From the NCBI GenBank assembly GCA_020441005.1, contig JAGRNA010000037.1:1-37087 (forward strand): a stretch of DNA of 37,087 nt, in the 5' to 3' direction. Shown piece after piece: positions 34,424 through 37,087 of the stretch. How positions within the stretch are numbered: the first letter of the stretch is position 1; every line of letters begins with the position of its first letter. Below the pieces are notes generated by a model. That model made no database searches. It saw only the letters and a list, made by a program, of their open reading frames with translations, and was not told the DNA's origin. The stretch is from Leptospiraceae bacterium. Lineage in GTDB: Bacteria; Spirochaetota; Leptospiria; Leptospirales; Leptonemataceae. A program made the translations under genes and the position numbers.

Positions 34424-36366
34424 TGCAAGGCCTCTTTGGGGTTGGCGTTTTCTACTTGTTGACCCCAACCAATCGACATCTTTTGGTAGCGCAAAATATA
34501 TAAGGACCAATCAAAAACAATCCGCGAAATAAAAAGTGCGGTTAACATGGAACTGATCAAACCAAAAAAGAGCACCAGGGCAAAGCCCATGATCGGCCCA
34601 TCCTTGGACATCCAGAGTACGATTGCCGCAATCAAGGTAGTCAGGTTGGCGTCCATAATGGTCCACAAGGACGACGCAAATCCGCTCTCAATGGCGACCG
34701 AGGCGGACTTGCCAGCCGACAGGTCTTCCTTGATTTTTTCAAAAATAATTACACTGGCGTCGACAGCCATACCCACAGTCAATATCACACCCGCGAAGCC
34801 CGGTAACGTCAGCGTGAACTCAAACAGGCTCATAGTGGCTGCCATAATCAGCAGGTTCAAAAACAGGGCAATTACCGCAACCAGGCCCGTCAGGCGATAG
34901 TAGGCTACCATAAAGATAATTACGACCACAAAACCGAGCAAAATGGAAATCATACCGGTTACGATCGACTTTTGACCAAGACTGGGGCCAATAAAATTCA
35001 CCGATAAAACCTGCAATTCAACGGGCAGGGCCCCGTCGCGGATCACACTGGCGATCTCGTTGGCCTGGGTCTGGGTAAACGCTCCGGTAATCTGGCCCTG
35101 ACTGGATATACGCGACTGGATTGTTGGGGCCGACACAACCCGGTCACCCCATAATATCGCCATCCGTTTCTTCAGGTTTCTGGCCGTCAGATCGCCGAGT
35201 AATCGTTCCCCGCGGCTATTGGTCAGGAAGTTTACCTGGTAATAGGCTGAATTCTGACTCAGCGAAACCCCTGCATCGCGCATGTCCTCCCCATCCAGGG
35301 CCGGTGGCCCCAGCACCATCAGGGTGGAAGGTAATACCTGGCCCCCTTCTTTGGCGGCACTCCATTCAACAAAAAGTCGACCATCTTCCCTTTTCAGACG
35401 TGAACGGTCCCGGATATGCTCCATCAGTTCGTCAATATCTTCCTGCTCAAAGCGCTGGCGGCGGTATAAATCTCGTATCTGGCGCAAGTCAGCGATGTTT
35501 TGCTGATCAGACAGGACCTTGTTTGTCAGTTCATCATTTACAATCCGGTACTCCACATGCACCGTATCGCCCAGCCGATTGAGTACTTCTGTAGAATTCG
35601 CTACCCCGGGCATATCCACGCTGATACTATAACTGGCTTCCTGGACCCTCAACTCCGGTTCGGTCAAACCTTGTGACGCTAGTCGTTTGGCCAGGACAGT
35701 CCGGGCCCGGGCCAAAAGGCTGCGTTTTTTGACCTCATCCAGAACCAGACTCTCACGCAAGTCCTTCAGTTCTTTTTCAATTTCCTGCTTTTTGGCTGGA
35801 TCACTCTCTTTTAGCAAATCCCCTTCCCGGCTTTGAATATACGGCTCGGTCTTCTCTTTTTGGCGCTCGAGGTAGCCGTCAAAATCCGCTTGAAAAACAG
35901 CGCGCATACCGCCCTGCAGGTCCAGGCCCAGTTTCACTTTCAGGTTTTTGGAATCCTTTTTAGCCTGTAGAAAGCCGAGCGCTTTTTCAATAGGGTGCGG
36001 AGCCAGATGGGTGTAGGTGTCATTGACCAATTCCGGGAAGGCCTGGGTCAGATTGTTGATCCGCGCAGTAGTCAGGAATCGGCCCTTTAGAATGCAACGA
36101 TGTGTAGCATCAAAGCCCTCCCCGGCTGCTGGCTGACATTCCCCGTTTGGGAAGTAATAGCGCAGCCCGTTTTCAGCATCGCGGATAAAATCGGCCACTA
36201 CGGCTGGATCAATGCTCTTTTTAGAGCCATCAGCCTGGCGGACCGTATCTCGAAAAGCAATGATCAGCTCCTGACCGGCTATATTCGGCCAAAAGAGAAT
36301 CAGACTTCCAAGTATGATTGCCAGAGCTGTCAAACTGCGATTGATTAAATTTTTAGTATCAGGCAT
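34420..36366 (-). CDS. secD: Protein translocase subunit SecD
   Basis: A 648-residue SecD. TM1 at about 12-28 is followed by a large periplasmic domain with the LGLDLQGGM motif (about 146-154), a charged coiled-coil-like stretch (about 170-225, rich in Lys/Glu) and the P1 head region. The five C-terminal helices (about 458-625) hold GMAVDASVIIFEKIKEDL with the proton-path Asp, SLWTIMDANLTTLIAA and FGLISSMLTALFISR. The length is a little above the 615 of E. coli because of the charged insert. It is flanked upstream by an unknown small membrane protein gene and overlaps secF by four bases downstream. Confidence 0.96.
   Translation of the reverse strand: MPDTKNLINRSLTALAIILGSLILFWPNIAGQELIIAFRDTVRQADGSKKSIDPAVVADFIRDAENGLRYYFPNGECQPAAGEGFDATHRCILKGRFLTTARINNLTQAFPELVNDTYTHLAPHPIEKALGFLQAKKDSKNLKVKLGLDLQGGMRAVFQADFDGYLERQKEKTEPYIQSREGDLLKESDPAKKQEIEKELKDLRESLVLDEVKKRSLLARARTVLAKRLASQGLTEPELRVQEASYSISVDMPGVANSTEVLNRLGDTVHVEYRIVNDELTNKVLSDQQNIADLRQIRDLYRRQRFEQEDIDELMEHIRDRSRLKREDGRLFVEWSAAKEGGQVLPSTLMVLGPPALDGEDMRDAGVSLSQNSAYYQVNFLTNSRGERLLGDLTARNLKKRMAILWGDRVVSAPTIQSRISSQGQITGAFTQTQANEIASVIRDGALPVELQVLSVNFIGPSLGQKSIVTGMISILLGFVVVIIFMVAYYRLTGLVAVIALFLNLLIMAATMSLFEFTLTLPGFAGVILTVGMAVDASVIIFEKIKEDLSAGKSASVAIESGFASSLWTIMDANLTTLIAAIVLWMSKDGPIMGFALVLFFGLISSMLTALFISRIVFDWSLYILRYQKMSIGWGQQVENANPKEALQ
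34431..34435 (-). promoter_or_regulatory. Ribosome binding site for secF inside secD
   Basis: AGAGG on the minus strand lies within the last codons of secD, seven bases before the GTG at 34423. It supports that GTG over the longer frame starting at 34510. Confidence 0.65.
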
Positions 36367-36424
36367 ATCAAAAATCCGTGCTTGCTGGAATAAGAAAGAA
36401 TGTCTACAGTGATGGAATCAGAAC

Positions 36425-36943
36425 TCAAATTCTACGGCGCGTACCGCCCCGCAGGCGATAGAAAACGAATACCAGGACGATCAAAACCAATAAAAGCGCA
36501 TTGATCATTCCCTGGCTGATTGAAAAACCCTCAAACCAGCCCAGAATCCGGTCCATTGCACCCGGACCGGTATCCGTCTTTACCGTTTCGTTTTGATCGG
36601 GCTCGCTTGTCGTTTGCTCGGGTGTTTCAACAGCAGCATCACTATGTAACACCTCGGCCTTTAAGGTATCAAAGGTATAACCCGGAATACTGGCTTTATA
36701 AAAATCCGGTATTTGGCGCTCAAAGCCGGTGGCTGTTTGCACCGGAGGCGATGTTTGTTCCTGGGCTGGCAGTAATCCAGCCCAGATCACAAAAGAGATC
36801 AGCGCATAAATCCACCAGGTGTGCCTAGCGCCAGCAACTCCAGGCAGATTATCCCTGCACCTGGTTTTGGTTGCAAAGAATCGGGCGGTCGCTGCTGCCC
36901 GAGCGGGAATTGGTGCTTTTTTGCCTTTTATCTGATCCTTCAT
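36425..36943 (-). CDS. Unknown small membrane protein encoded between yajC and secD
   Basis: A 172-residue protein I do not recognise. It has a basic N-terminus (about 1-42, many Lys and Arg), a first hydrophobic stretch at about 43-60 (WWIYALISFVIWAGLLPA, which could be a late signal peptide cut near the AQ at 60/61), an acidic Thr/Pro/Glu-rich middle (about 95-130), and a C-terminal helix (about 146-163) followed by an Arg-rich end (RLRGGTRRRI). If the first segment is cleaved, the middle is periplasmic and the C-terminus cytoplasmic. It starts 20 bases after yajC and ends 58 bases before secD, so it is cotranscribed with the Sec accessory genes. A role in Sec function is inferred from position only. 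Confidence 0.8.
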   Translation of the reverse strand: MKDQIKGKKAPIPARAAATARFFATKTRCRDNLPGVAGARHTWWIYALISFVIWAGLLPAQEQTSPPVQTATGFERQIPDFYKASIPGYTFDTLKAEVLHSDAAVETPEQTTSEPDQNETVKTDTGPGAMDRILGWFEGFSISQGMINALLLVLIVLVFVFYRLRGGTRRRI

Positions 36944-36963
36944 TGAAACTGCTGGCTGTGGTT

Positions 36964-37087
36964 CTATTTTTTATCGGTTTTTTGAGTGCCTGAGTCTTTC
37001 GCTTTTTCCGGGGTACGCACATTACTGATCGCAGAGCGTAGAAATTCAATTTTGCCGCCATTACCGACGTTTAGTGTAACTGTATCA
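36964..37087 (-). CDS. yajC: YajC preprotein translocase subunit, C-terminal fragment (cut by window)
   Basis: Only the last 40 codons are inside the window. They read DTVTLNVGNGGKIEFLRSAI followed by a charged tail that ends in DKK and a TAG stop. The strand pattern with a V..N..KI.FLRSAI segment is the typical end of YajC after its membrane helix, and position upstream of secD/secF fits. YajC is a small accessory part of the Sec holotranslocon with SecD, SecF and YidC. The start lies beyond the window edge. Confidence 0.85.
   Translation of the reverse strand, partial: DTVTLNVGNGGKIEFLRSAISNVRTPEKAKDSGTQKTDKK

Noticed and set aside
34424..34510. Extra 29 residues in front of SecF
   Set aside because: They overlap secD, while GTG at 34423 has a good ribosome binding site and the normal SecF N-terminus.
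1..37087. CRISPR arrays, insertion sequences, phage or conjugation genes
   Set aside because: No direct-repeat arrays, transposase, integrase or terminal inverted repeats were seen on reading both strands; gene content looks like a stable chromosome.

Overview
This 37 kb window is an ordinary-looking stretch of bacterial chromosome with about 50% GC (my estimate by eye) and dense coding. I see no tRNA, rRNA, CRISPR array, insertion sequence or phage gene. It holds 21 protein-coding genes, two of them cut by the window edges. The organism is a diderm with many exported proteins and relaxed lipoboxes. My best guess is a spirochaete of the order Leptospirales (Leptospira, Leptonema or Turneriella type), at perhaps 50% confidence. 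The hints are the fused gamma-alpha KorA, the spirochaete-like lipoboxes, a secreted propeller protein with a Cys-rich N-terminus, and a yajC-X-secD-secF order. None of these is decisive.

Left part (1-6.6 kb, plus strand): the two subunits of a 2-oxoacid (probably 2-oxoglutarate):ferredoxin oxidoreductase, a DUF2062 membrane protein, and a tightly coupled pair made of a PhnD-like substrate-binding lipoprotein and a hybrid histidine kinase. From 9.7 to 6.7 kb on the minus strand lies a two-gene unit: a small secreted protein of unknown function followed by a secreted papain-like protease with four FN3 domains. A strong hairpin terminator sits between the kinase and the protease.

Middle part (9.7-27.8 kb): a 471-base gap without a convincing gene; a 731-residue membrane protein of unknown family with an internal duplication; an alpha/beta hydrolase (minus strand); then a plus-strand run of cell-envelope genes. 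These are a YihQ-like GH31 glycosidase lipoprotein, an exported rhodanese, a 3D-domain protein, a very large thioester alpha-2-macroglobulin, penicillin-binding protein 1C overlapping its end, and an exported propeller-like protein. The macroglobulin/PBP1C pair is the known bacterial module thought to trap foreign proteases and repair the wall beneath.

Right part (28.0-37.1 kb, minus strand): a Bax-inhibitor-1 family protein with its own likely promoter, then, upstream of it, a compact unit read in the order yajC, an unknown small membrane protein, secD, secF, ribD, a PPP-type phosphatase and a UvrD/PcrA helicase. secD/secF overlap by four bases, and the phosphatase appears to start at TTG one base after ribD.

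The observations I find most worth checking are: the GH31 enzyme keeps four of the five sulfoquinovose-binding residues of YihQ but has Gln in place of the sulfonate-binding Arg; the unknown membrane protein inserted between yajC and secD; the duplicated-domain membrane protein at 10.2-12.4 kb; the small secreted protein paired with the FN3-protease; and the Lys/Gly/Asp-rich candidate bait segment in the macroglobulin. I did not find an obviously new multi-gene system.
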